64,000 nucleotides of DNA from Microbacterium sp. LWO12-1.2. GTDB lineage: Bacteria > Actinomycetota > Actinomycetes > Actinomycetales > Microbacteriaceae. Shown one piece after another: positions 45,272 through 53,221 of the stretch (its first letter is position 1; each line of letters starts with the position of its first letter). The stretch lies in assembly GCF_040675875.1 (NCBI RefSeq), contig NZ_JBEGII010000001.1:3844001-3908000 (forward strand), read 5' to 3'. The notes beneath the pieces were generated by a model. That model did not search any database. It was not told the origin of the DNA and worked only from the letters and a program-made list of their open reading frames with translations. The translations under genes and the position numbers were made by a program.

Positions 45272-46459
45272 GTGATCGACAACACCGCACCCGCGCGTTT
45301 CCGGCTCCGACGCATGCTGCCGCGCGATCCTGCACAGCCGCATCGGCCCGCCAGCATGCTCGAGCTGTTCTTCGACCTCGTGTTCGTCGTGGCGGTGAGC
45401 ATCGCCTCGGCGCAACTGCATCACGCCCTCAGCCATGGGGACTTCGTGCATGGCATCGCCTCGTACGCGATGATCTTCTTCGCGATCTGGTGGGCGTGGA
45501 TGAACTTCACCTGGTTCGCGACGTCCTTCGACACCGACGACTGGTTGTACCGGGTGACGACGATCGTGCAGATGGGCGGCGTGCTGGTGATGGCCGCCGG
45601 CATCCCGGATGCGTTCGAGCACGGCAACTTCACGATCCCGGTCCTCGGGTACATCGTGATGAGGGTGGCCATGATCGCGCAGTGGCTGCGGGCTTCGCGC
45701 TCGGCGGGCGCGCTGCGCGCCGCCACGCGCCGCTATGCATTCGGGATCGCGGCGGTGCAGGTGCTCTGGGTTCTGTTCCTCCTTGTTCCCGGCGGGCCGC
45801 TGCAGATCGCCGCGTTCGTCGCGTTCGCACTGATCGAGATCAGCGTCCCGGTCTTCGCGGAGCGCCGGCAGCAGACGCCGTGGCATCCTCATCACATCAC
45901 CGAGCGCTACGGCCTGTTCACCTTGATCGTCCTCGGCGAGAGTCTGCTCGCATCGGCGAACGCGATCGTCGATGCGTTGAAGGACGTCGAGTCCCTCGGG
46001 CCGCTCATCGCGATCTCCGTGCTCACCCTGGTCGTCACCGCGTGTCTGTGGTGGATCTACTTCTGGCCGCCGCACCACCGTGCGATCACCACGTTCCGTC
46101 GATCGCTGCGCTATGGATACACCCACTACTTCGTGTTCGCGGCGGCGGCGGCGTTCTCCGCAGGTATCGAGGTCGAGATCGACGTGCTCACCGGTGAGAG
46201 CGAGCTGTCGAGCGCGGCGGCGTCCTTCTCGGTCACGATCCCGATCGCGATCTTCCTTCTCGGCGTCTGGTGGATCGCCATCCGCGAGAACGCGGATCGT
46301 CTGGTGAACACGGTCGTCCCGATCGGGGCGCTCATCGTGCTGCTCGATCCCGTGCTCCCTCTTCCCGTGGCTCTCACCGCCGTCATCCTCGTCGGGATCG
46401 TGGTGGTGCTCGTCATCCGCCCGCCCGTCGTGAAGGAGAAGCAGGCCTTCGACTCATAG
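45272..46459 (+). CDS. LtrA-like (low temperature requirement A) membrane protein
   Basis: A 395-residue protein with about ten to eleven membrane helices. The segment ASMLELFFDLVFVVAVS near residue 30 and HHITERYGLFTLIVLGES are signatures of the bacterial LtrA family. The family is linked to growth at low temperature in Listeria, but its molecular function is unknown. It stands alone and is divergent from the wbaP-like operon. Confidence 0.88.
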   Translation: MIDNTAPARFRLRRMLPRDPAQPHRPASMLELFFDLVFVVAVSIASAQLHHALSHGDFVHGIASYAMIFFAIWWAWMNFTWFATSFDTDDWLYRVTTIVQMGGVLVMAAGIPDAFEHGNFTIPVLGYIVMRVAMIAQWLRASRSAGALRAATRRYAFGIAAVQVLWVLFLLVPGGPLQIAAFVAFALIEISVPVFAERRQQTPWHPHHITERYGLFTLIVLGESLLASANAIVDALKDVESLGPLIAISVLTLVVTACLWWIYFWPPHHRAITTFRRSLRYGYTHYFVFAAAAAFSAGIEVEIDVLTGESELSSAAASFSVTIPIAIFLLGVWWIAIRENADRLVNTVVPIGALIVLLDPVLPLPVALTAVILVGIVVVLVIRPPVVKEKQAFDS

Positions 46460-46545
46460 GCGACGCACAGAGCTCGCAAAGACTCTTGATCGGCCGCGCG
46501 GTCACCATGGGGAACACCTCGACGGTTCGCGAAAGGAGCCACATC

Positions 46546-47499
46546 ATGAGCCACATCCCCGAACCGGTCCAGACTCCCGACGGGCCGACCTATGAAGGTC
46601 GTCTCCTCGACAGGGCCGGAGAAGAAGTCGTCGACCAGGGCGCGGCATTCGACATCCGCACGCTGATCACCAGGCGCGGGATGCTGAGTCTCGCGGGCAT
46701 CGGACTCGGTGCGGTCGTCCTCGCCGCATGCGCGCCGGCGTCTTCGACCGATACGGGGGCGACGGCGACCCCCACTGCGAAGGCTTCGACGACCCCGTCG
46801 ACCGCGACCGTCGACGGGGAGATCCCCGACGAGACCGCCGGCCCGTATCCCGGGGACGGCTCCAACGGTCCCGACGTGCTCGAGGACTCCGGCATCGTGC
46901 GCGCCGACATTCGCTCCTCGATCGACGGAGCCGCCAGCGCGGATGGCGTGCCGCTGACCTTCGAGCTCCAGATCCTGGACCTGGAGGGCGGAGGCGTCCC
47001 GTTCGAGGGCGTCGCGGTCTACGCCTGGCACTGCACGGCTCAGGGAGAGTACTCGATGTACTCCGAAGGACTCGAGAACGTCACCTACCTTCGTGGCGTG
47101 CAGGTGGCTGATGCGGACGGCAGAGTGGCGTTCACGTCGATATTCCCCGGTTGCTACTCGGGACGCTGGCCGCACATCCACTTCGAGGTGTACCCCGACC
47201 TGGCCTCGATCACCGACTCGTCGACCGCCATCGCCACCTCGCAACTCGCGCTCCCCGAAGCGGCGTGCAGCGAGGTGTACGCGCAGTCCGGCTACGACGG
47301 ATCGACGCGCAACCTCGATGCCATCACACTCGCGAGCGACAACGTGTTCGGAGACGACTCCGCCGCGCTCCAGCTGGCGGCCGTGACAGGCGATGCCGCG
47401 AGCGGATATGCGGCCGTGCTCGTCGTGGGCGTGGACACGTCCACGACACCGACCGCAGGAGCGGCGCCCGGCGGTGGCGGGAAGGGGCCCGCGAACTGA
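46546..47499 (+). CDS. intradiol ring-cleavage dioxygenase-like lipoprotein
   Basis: A 317-residue protein from ATG 46546 with GAAAGGAG upstream. A twin-arginine-like TRRGMLSLAG (42-51) leads to a lipobox LAAC (Cys62), so it is probably exported folded and lipid-anchored. The catalytic domain shows YAWHC, the tyrosine-containing EYSMYSEG and GRWPHIHFEVYP with the two histidine iron ligands, as in the protocatechuate 3,4-dioxygenase beta fold. Surface members of this group have unknown aromatic or quinone substrates. No aromatic-degradation genes are adjacent. Confidence 0.85.
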   Translation: MSHIPEPVQTPDGPTYEGRLLDRAGEEVVDQGAAFDIRTLITRRGMLSLAGIGLGAVVLAACAPASSTDTGATATPTAKASTTPSTATVDGEIPDETAGPYPGDGSNGPDVLEDSGIVRADIRSSIDGAASADGVPLTFELQILDLEGGGVPFEGVAVYAWHCTAQGEYSMYSEGLENVTYLRGVQVADADGRVAFTSIFPGCYSGRWPHIHFEVYPDLASITDSSTAIATSQLALPEAACSEVYAQSGYDGSTRNLDAITLASDNVFGDDSAALQLAAVTGDAASGYAAVLVVGVDTSTTPTAGAAPGGGGKGPAN

Positions 47500-47538
47500 G
47501 GCGAGGGCCGGGACCTGCCCGCCGCCCGCGCGATCTGT

Positions 47539-47689
47539 TAGACTCTCTGATGCAACGTGAGTGATTCGCCCCTCTCGGCCGTCACGTCGCCACTGATCAG
47601 GGCCATTACGGACCGCGCACGTCGATGCGCGCGGGATCCGCCCTCGATCTCACATCAGCGAGGCGCCGACGTGCGCCCGCCCCACAGCA
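47539..47689 (+). promoter_or_regulatory. promoter and 145-nt leader of a small gene
   Basis: TAGACT at 47539-47544 is a clear -10 box. The transcript would begin near 47550 with ATG CAA CGT GAG TGA, a four-codon ORF, then about 130 nt with possible pairing of ACGTGA and TCACGT before the next gene. Confidence 0.45.
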
Positions 47690-47989
47690 ATGAGCATGAC
47701 CATGAGTATTACGACCTTCCCTCCTACCGACCCGTTGACCTGGAAGCAGGCCGACACCGATGTGCACGTCGCGACCCGCAACGGCGAATTCGCCGGCTTC
47801 GTGGAGTTCGACGGCTCCGCCCACCTCGTGCGCGACGAGCGCGGCACCGACCTCGGCTCGTTCGAGACTCTCGACGACGCCCAGGACGCCCTCGAGAACA
47901 CCCAGCAGTCCCGCGCCGCGTGGCGTCGAGGGATGCCGCTGAGCCTGCCCCTGGCATTCCGCCGCGGGCTGCGGCGCGCTCGCGCCTGA
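47690..47989 (+). CDS. 99-residue hypothetical protein
   Basis: A small acidic-to-basic protein: the middle (GEFAGFVEFDGSAHLVRDERG) looks like a two-strand turn, and the last 25 residues are arginine-rich. ATGs at 47690, 47696 and 47702 are all possible starts. Codon use fits. It is possibly a nucleoid- or membrane-associated peptide, but nothing identifies it. The 190 bp after it hold only the desaturase promoter. Confidence 0.6.
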   Translation: MSMTMSITTFPPTDPLTWKQADTDVHVATRNGEFAGFVEFDGSAHLVRDERGTDLGSFETLDDAQDALENTQQSRAAWRRGMPLSLPLAFRRGLRRARA

Positions 47990-48180
47990 CCCCGCTCCGA
48001 CGCCCGTCGTTCCGCCGGACGAGTCTGTCCGCTGTTTCGTGCGGGCAGGCGGAGGGGATGCTGCCGCCCGGGCGTGTCGAGGCATGAGGCGGTCCTGACG
48101 CGGCCATGGTGCAGGACCCCGAAAACACCTCCGTCGTATTCCGTTCGGCGCATGTGGCCGGGGCTACTCTGAGTTAAGCG

Positions 48181-49353
48181 TTGGGCGTCCGCCTTGGGCT
48201 TTCACAGCCGCAGGGCTCCGATCGACGGGAGAACATCATCTCCACTTCACAGGTCGAAAAGACCGCAGCAACGCTGGGACCGGTACGCCAGACGTACGCC
48301 GGCAACGCAGACTTCCCCCCGATGGCGCAGGCCTACAAGCAGGTCTCTCAGGTCGTCCGAGAGATGGGACTGCTCCAGCGCGCGAGCGGGTTCTACATCT
48401 GGGTCTCCATCGCCATCGCGGTGGCTCTCGCCGGCTGCATCGCCGGCTTCATCCTGCTCGGCGACAGCTGGTTCCAGCTGCTCATCGCCGCAGCCCTCGG
48501 CATCGTCTTCACGCAGATCGCCTTCCTGACGCACGAGGCGGCGCACCGCCAGATCCTCAGCTCAGGGCCAGCCAACTTCCGCCTCGCGCGCATCCTCGCC
48601 GCCAGCATCGGCATGAGCTACTCCTGGTGGGACTCCAAGCACACCAAACACCACGGCAACCCGAACCAGGTGGGCAAGGACCCCGACATCGAGGTCGACA
48701 CGATCTCGTTCCTCGAGGAGGATGCGGCGAAGTCCCGCGGCATCATCCGTCTCATCACCCGCAAGCAGGGGTGGCTGTTCTTCCCGCTCCTCACGCTCGA
48801 GGGACTGAACCTCCACTACCTCGGCCTCAAGCACCTGACGACCAAGAAGAACGTCAAGGGACGCTGGATCGAGCTGAGCATCATCGCCGCACGTTTCATC
48901 ATCATCCTCGTGCCGGTGTTCATGATCCTTCCGCTCGGAATGGCTTTCGCCTTCATGGGCGTGCAGATGGCGGTCTTCGGCGTGTACATGGGTGCGTCCT
49001 TCGCTCCGAACCACAAGGGCATGCCGATCATCGATCCGAACGCCCGCCTGGACTTCTTCTCGAAGCAGGTCCGCACCTCGCGCAACGTCAGCGGCGGCTG
49101 GTGGGTGACCTCGTTCATGGGCGGTCTCAACTACCAGGTCGAGCACCACCTGTTCCCGAACATGCCGCGCCCGAACCTGTCGAAGGCGCGCGAGGTCGTG
49201 CGCGACTACTGCATCGCGAACGATGTGCCCTACACCGAGACCAACCTCATCCGGTCGTACGCGATCGTGATCCAGTACCTCAACCGGGTCGGCCTCTCCG
49301 CCGGTGCGGACCCGTTCGACTGCCCGGCCGTCTCGCAGTTCGGTCGCGCGTAG
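48181..49353 (+). CDS. membrane fatty acid desaturase
   Basis: About 390 residues with four membrane helices and the three histidine boxes of acyl desaturases: HEAAH (118-122, counted from 48181), HTKHH (154-158) and QVEHH (ending at 323). It places a double bond in acyl chains and needs an electron donor. The start is unclear: a TACTCT -10 box (48165-48170) puts the mRNA start at about 48177 just before TTG 48181, while GGGAGAA (48228-48233) precedes in-frame ATC codons at 48235 and 48238. The first ATG (48321) would cut conserved-looking sequence. Confidence 0.87.
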   Translation: MGVRLGLSQPQGSDRRENIISTSQVEKTAATLGPVRQTYAGNADFPPMAQAYKQVSQVVREMGLLQRASGFYIWVSIAIAVALAGCIAGFILLGDSWFQLLIAAALGIVFTQIAFLTHEAAHRQILSSGPANFRLARILAASIGMSYSWWDSKHTKHHGNPNQVGKDPDIEVDTISFLEEDAAKSRGIIRLITRKQGWLFFPLLTLEGLNLHYLGLKHLTTKKNVKGRWIELSIIAARFIIILVPVFMILPLGMAFAFMGVQMAVFGVYMGASFAPNHKGMPIIDPNARLDFFSKQVRTSRNVSGGWWVTSFMGGLNYQVEHHLFPNMPRPNLSKAREVVRDYCIANDVPYTETNLIRSYAIVIQYLNRVGLSAGADPFDCPAVSQFGRA

Positions 49354-49450
49354 TCATCACGCTCTTACCCGAATCGCCCGGATCCTCTTCGCGAGGAACC
49401 GGGCGATTCGCTGTTCCGGGGCGGTTCTCCCGGCGACGCGACGCCGCGTC

Positions 49451-50074
49451 CTAGAGCAGCCCCCACTCCATCGCGAGGGTGACGGCGCGGGTGCGGTCCG
49501 ACACTTCGAGCTTCTCGAACGCATGCAGAAGGTGCGTCTTCACGGTCGCCTCCCCGATGAAGAGCTCCTTGGCGATCTGCGGGTTGCTGCGGCCCGCGGC
49601 GACGAGTCGGAGCACGTCGAGTTCACGGGGGCTCAGCTGCGGTCGGGCGGGCCGTTCCCTCCGCATCCGCGTGACCAACGTGGCTGCGATCGAGGGCGCG
49701 AGCACCGTGTGCCCTTCCGCGACCGAGCGGATCCCGGCGACGATCTCCTCCTGGGGCGCCGCCTTCAGCAGGTACCCGCTGGCTCCCGCCTCGATCGCGC
49801 CGAGGATGTCGTCGTCGCTCTCATAGGTGGTGAGCACGAGCACGCGCACGCCGGGAAGCTCCTGGGTGATCCGCGATGTGGCCTCCGCGCCGGTCAACGT
49901 CGGCATCCGCAGGTCCATCAGCACGACGTCGGGGCGCAGCGCCGTGGCGAGTTCGACCGCTTCGAGTCCGTCGGATGCTTCGCCGACGACCTGCAGCTCC
50001 TCGTCGAGCGACAGCAGACCGACGATCCCGGAGCGCACGATCGGGTGGTCGTCCGCGACGAGGACACGGATCAT
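49451..50074 (-). CDS. NarL/LuxR-type response regulator
   Basis: A 207-residue protein: receiver domain with D8-D9 and phospho-acceptor Asp54 (VVLMDLRMP), then a LuxR-type helix-turn-helix (LSPRELDVLRLVAAGRSNPQIAKEL). Its ATG overlaps the stop of the kinase gene by ATGA. It is the last gene of an ABC-transporter/two-component operon and probably controls that transporter. Confidence 0.93.
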   Translation of the reverse strand: MIRVLVADDHPIVRSGIVGLLSLDEELQVVGEASDGLEAVELATALRPDVVLMDLRMPTLTGAEATSRITQELPGVRVLVLTTYESDDDILGAIEAGASGYLLKAAPQEEIVAGIRSVAEGHTVLAPSIAATLVTRMRRERPARPQLSPRELDVLRLVAAGRSNPQIAKELFIGEATVKTHLLHAFEKLEVSDRTRAVTLAMEWGLL

Positions 50075-51249
50075 GACACCTCCTGCAGCATGGGGAGAGG
50101 CACGCGGACCGTGAGTGTGGTGCCGCAGACCTCGCCGTCGGTCACATCCAGGGTGCCGCCGACGAGCCCGACACGGTCACGCATGCCCGCGAGTCCGAAG
50201 CCATCGCCGTGGCCCAGACGCACACCGCCGAGGCCCCGCCCGTCGTCGCTCACGACGAGCACCGCATCTTCGCCCACCAGCAGGGTGACGGAGGCGGAGA
50301 CGGCGGCGGCATGCTTGCGGACGTTCGCCAGTCCCTCCTGGGCGCAGCGCAGCAGCACGACCTGGATGTCGCGCGGTACTGGCTGCACGGACGTCGTCAC
50401 CGCGACCGGCAGCCCGGTCTCCCTGCTGAATCGCTCGCCGAGCCTGCGCAACGCTTCGGAGAGCGAGCCGGACGGGTCGGCGGCCGGTGACTCCACGACG
50501 ACCAGGGCTCTGGCCTCTCGCAGGGCGTCGCGCGCCGCTTCCTCGATCAGGGCGACGGTGTCTGCGGAGCCGTCGAGCCGCCCGCGCTCCGCGAGCATCA
50601 CGATGCTGGTGAGGCTCTGGGCGATCGTGTCGTGCACGTCCCTCGCGAGGCGCGCTCGTTCGGCCGTTGCACCGGCTTCGCGACTCGCCGCCTCGAGCCC
50701 CGCCTGCGCTGCGGTGAGATCGGCGAGCAGGCGCTGGCGCTCCGTGCCCCATTCGGCGATCCGTGTGATCCACAGCCCCAGGGCGAGGCTGAACGCCGCG
50801 GACAGCCCGGCGGTGGTGATACCGGCGAGCACGAGTTCCGGCGCGAAACCACCCCAGAACGAGTAGGCGAAGGCGATGACCGTCGCGTTCACGAGCGTGA
50901 CGATGATCGACTGGGCGGTCGATCGGGACGTCATCCAGATGAGGGGCAGCACCAGCGTCTGCAGCAGGAGCATGTTCGGCTCGATCGACGTGCCGAACGC
51001 CATCAGCGCGATCAGGGCGACCTGGATCACCGCCGAGGCGAGTGGGGAGGGGTCCGGCGCCTCGCGGAAGCTCACGTAGCGGCGGGCGCCGAACGCGTAG
51101 ACCGCGACGAGGCCGCAGGCGGTGGCGACCAGCATCCAGGGCGAGGCGGCGCTGCGCGAGGGCAGGGTGAACGCGAGTACCAGGATCACGACGAAGAGCG
51201 CGGTGGTCGCGAGGTCCCAGCCCAGATGTTCCTTGCGGACGGTGCTCAT
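50071..51249 (-). CDS. sensor histidine kinase (NarL-partner, HisKA_3 type)
   Basis: A 392-residue kinase from the ATG ending at 51249; a GTG three codons upstream is possible. About five membrane helices fill residues 10-165, followed by the phospho-acceptor helix ERARLARDVHDTIAQSL (His206) and an ATPase domain with DDGRGLGG and GFGLAGMRDR. The lack of a large sensor loop suggests that it senses membrane or lipid-borne stress, as in LiaS/DesK-like kinases. It works with the overlapping response regulator. Confidence 0.92.
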   Translation of the reverse strand: MSTVRKEHLGWDLATTALFVVILVLAFTLPSRSAASPWMLVATACGLVAVYAFGARRYVSFREAPDPSPLASAVIQVALIALMAFGTSIEPNMLLLQTLVLPLIWMTSRSTAQSIIVTLVNATVIAFAYSFWGGFAPELVLAGITTAGLSAAFSLALGLWITRIAEWGTERQRLLADLTAAQAGLEAASREAGATAERARLARDVHDTIAQSLTSIVMLAERGRLDGSADTVALIEEAARDALREARALVVVESPAADPSGSLSEALRRLGERFSRETGLPVAVTTSVQPVPRDIQVVLLRCAQEGLANVRKHAAAVSASVTLLVGEDAVLVVSDDGRGLGGVRLGHGDGFGLAGMRDRVGLVGGTLDVTDGEVCGTTLTVRVPLPMLQEVS

Positions 51250-51300
51250 GACGACCACTCTCGCATCATCGTGGCGGTGCTGCTCGTGACGGAGTCGTGC

Positions 51301-52140
51301 TCACCCGTCGCGGCGGATCCAGCGGAACGTGATCCGACTCAGTATCAGCCCCGCCACGAGCCACACCAGCAGCATCACGGCGATGAGCCCGATGTCCCAC
51401 GATCCGCTCGTCTCGGCCGTGCGGAACGAGTCGGGCAGGAAGACGGAGCGCATGCCCTGGGCGATCCACTTCACCGGGAGGACGCCGGCCGCGTTCTGCA
51501 GCCATTCCGGCAGCATCGAGAACGCGATGTAGACACCGGAGACGAACTGGATCAGCAACACGATCGGGATGACGACCGCCGCAGAGGACTTCCCGGACCG
51601 CGGCACCGCGGACAGCGCGATCCCGAGGAGCGTGCAGGCGATCAGGCCGAGTGCGAAGATCCACGCGAATCGCGCCCATGCGGCGGGGTCCGTGGGGAGC
51701 TCCACCCCGTACACGACGACGGCGACGGCGATCAGCAGTGCGATCTGCAGGATGGCAGTGACGAAGACCTCGCCGATCTTCCCGATGAAGTAGGTGACGG
51801 GGGAGATCGGTGTTCCCCCGAGCCGCTTCAGGGTGCCGTCGCTCTTCTCCATCGCGATCTCGAGGGCGGGGCCCTGCACGCCGGAGAGCAGGATGCCACC
51901 CGCGATCAGTCCGGGAAGGTAGTACGTCGCCATGCTGATCTTGTCCGGCCCTTCACCGACGTCACCCGTGAAGATCGTCGCGAACACGACGTACATCAAC
52001 GTGGGGAACAGGAACGTGAAGAAGACCTGGTCGCCGGCGCGGAAGTACTGGCGCAGCTCGAAGCGGATCCGACGCACGCCGAGACGCAGGGTACGGGTGA
52101 CTCCGAAGCGTGGGGGAGCAGGGGCGATCGTGGCGGACAT
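51301..52140 (-). CDS. ABC-2 type transporter permease
   Basis: A 279-residue protein with six membrane helices in ABC-2 layout. The ATG ending at 52140 has GAGGAG eight bases upstream; a GTG at 52146 would overlap the ATPase stop (GTGA) but with poor spacing. The pair with the ATPase is a drug- or lipid-exporter of the DrrAB/NodIJ type. Its ribosome-binding site is inside an inverted repeat with the end of the ATPase gene. Confidence 0.88.
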   Translation of the reverse strand: MSATIAPAPPRFGVTRTLRLGVRRIRFELRQYFRAGDQVFFTFLFPTLMYVVFATIFTGDVGEGPDKISMATYYLPGLIAGGILLSGVQGPALEIAMEKSDGTLKRLGGTPISPVTYFIGKIGEVFVTAILQIALLIAVAVVVYGVELPTDPAAWARFAWIFALGLIACTLLGIALSAVPRSGKSSAAVVIPIVLLIQFVSGVYIAFSMLPEWLQNAAGVLPVKWIAQGMRSVFLPDSFRTAETSGSWDIGLIAVMLLVWLVAGLILSRITFRWIRRDG

Positions 52141-52142
52141 GT

Positions 52143-53081
52143 TCACAACTCCTCAGAAACGGACGCGGTAGCGGATGTGGAGGCGGCGGATGCGGGCGCG
52201 GCCGCGGTGATGCGTCCCGATTCTGAGGAGTTGTGCACGTCGAACTCACGGATCAGGTCGAGGTACACGTCTTCGAGCGTCGGCCGGACGATCTTCAGAT
52301 CCCGCGGCTCGCCGCCGTCACGATGCAGCGCGGAGACGACGGCGCCGGGAGTGGTCGTGCGCTCCTCGCGAGGCGTGCCGTCGGGATCGGTCCATCGCAC
52401 GAGCGGAGTACGGGACTCTGCGCCGCCGAGTTCATCGATCGCGCCGATGGCCGCGATGGTCCCTCCGGCGATCACGGCCGCGCGATCGCCCAGCTGTGCG
52501 GCCTCGTCGAGGTAGTGCGTGGTGAGCAGGATGCTGGTGCCCTCGGCCTTGAGGGAGCGGATCAGGTCCCAGAACTGCCGCCGCGCCTCCGGGTCGAATC
52601 CTGTCGTCGGTTCATCGAGGAACAGCAGCTCCGGTCGACCGATGATGCCGAGTGCGACGTCGAGACGCCGTTGCTGACCGCCGGAGAGTCGCGAGGCGCG
52701 CGTGCGCTGCTTCTGTTCGAGACCCACGGCCGCGATGACCTCGTCGACATCGCGAGGGCGCGGGTAGTATCCGGCGAACTCGCGCAGCAGCTCGCGCACC
52801 GTGAAGGAGCCCGCCTCGCCGGTGGACTGCAACACGATCCCCAGACGCGCCTTCCACTCCAGGTCGCCGTGCTGCGGATCTACCCCGAGCACGCGCACGT
52901 CGCCGGAGGACCGGTGCCGATATCCCTCGAGGATCTCGATCGTGGTCGACTTGCCCGCGCCGTTCGGTCCGAGCAGCGCGAAGGTCTCGCCCGCGTGGAT
53001 GTCGAAGCTGATGCCGTCGACCGCGGCGAAGCCGCCGTACTCCTTGCGGAGGTCGCGCACAGTGATCACGCTGTCTGTCAT
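52143..53081 (-). CDS. ABC transporter ATP-binding protein (DrrA-like)
   Basis: A 312-residue ATPase: Walker A GPNGAGKST (38-46), signature SRLSGGQQRRLDVALG, Walker B LLFLDEPTTGFDP, H-loop TTHYLDEA. The family exports antibiotics or lipids with an ABC-2 permease. The last 25 residues are Ala/Ser/Thr-rich. It is first in the operon ATPase, permease, kinase, regulator, and its own promoter should lie in 53082-53165. Confidence 0.92.
   Translation of the reverse strand: MTDSVITVRDLRKEYGGFAAVDGISFDIHAGETFALLGPNGAGKSTTIEILEGYRHRSSGDVRVLGVDPQHGDLEWKARLGIVLQSTGEAGSFTVRELLREFAGYYPRPRDVDEVIAAVGLEQKQRTRASRLSGGQQRRLDVALGIIGRPELLFLDEPTTGFDPEARRQFWDLIRSLKAEGTSILLTTHYLDEAAQLGDRAAVIAGGTIAAIGAIDELGGAESRTPLVRWTDPDGTPREERTTTPGAVVSALHRDGGEPRDLKIVRPTLEDVYLDLIREFDVHNSSESGRITAAAPASAASTSATASVSEEL
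52145..52234 (-). promoter_or_regulatory. inverted repeat covering the permease ribosome-binding site
   Basis: ACAACTCCTCAGAA at 52145-52158 is exactly inverted at 52221-52234. In the mRNA the right arm holds GAGGAG, the permease ribosome-binding site, and the ATPase stop. Pairing would hide that site unless ribosomes reach the end of the ATPase gene. Confidence 0.6.
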
Positions 53082-53133
53082 GCATCCAGCCTGGCCCGAC
53101 CGCGCGCTCGCCGGTAGTGGCCGCCCGGCGGAT

Positions 53134-53163
53134 CTTCCCCTCCACCGGTCGGTGGAGGGGAAG
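53134..53163. repeat. 13-bp perfect palindrome upstream of the ABC operon
   Basis: CTTCCCCTCCACC (53134-53146) and its exact inverse (53151-53163) are separated by GGTC, 53 bp before the ATPase start. It could be a regulator-binding site of the adjacent two-component system or part of a double terminator. Confidence 0.7.
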
Positions 53164-53165
53164 CG

Positions 53166-53206
53166 AAAGGGGGCGGGGCACGGATGATCCGTGACCCGCC
53201 CCCTTC
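53166..53206 (-). terminator. terminator of the DivIVA-like gene
   Basis: On the minus strand GAAGGGGGCGGG-T-CACGGA pairs with TCCGTG-C-CCCGCCCCCTTT across a 3-base loop, with T residues at the end. It starts about 15 bases after the stop at 53222. Confidence 0.8.
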
Positions 53207-53221
53207 GTGGGAGCCGCTGGC

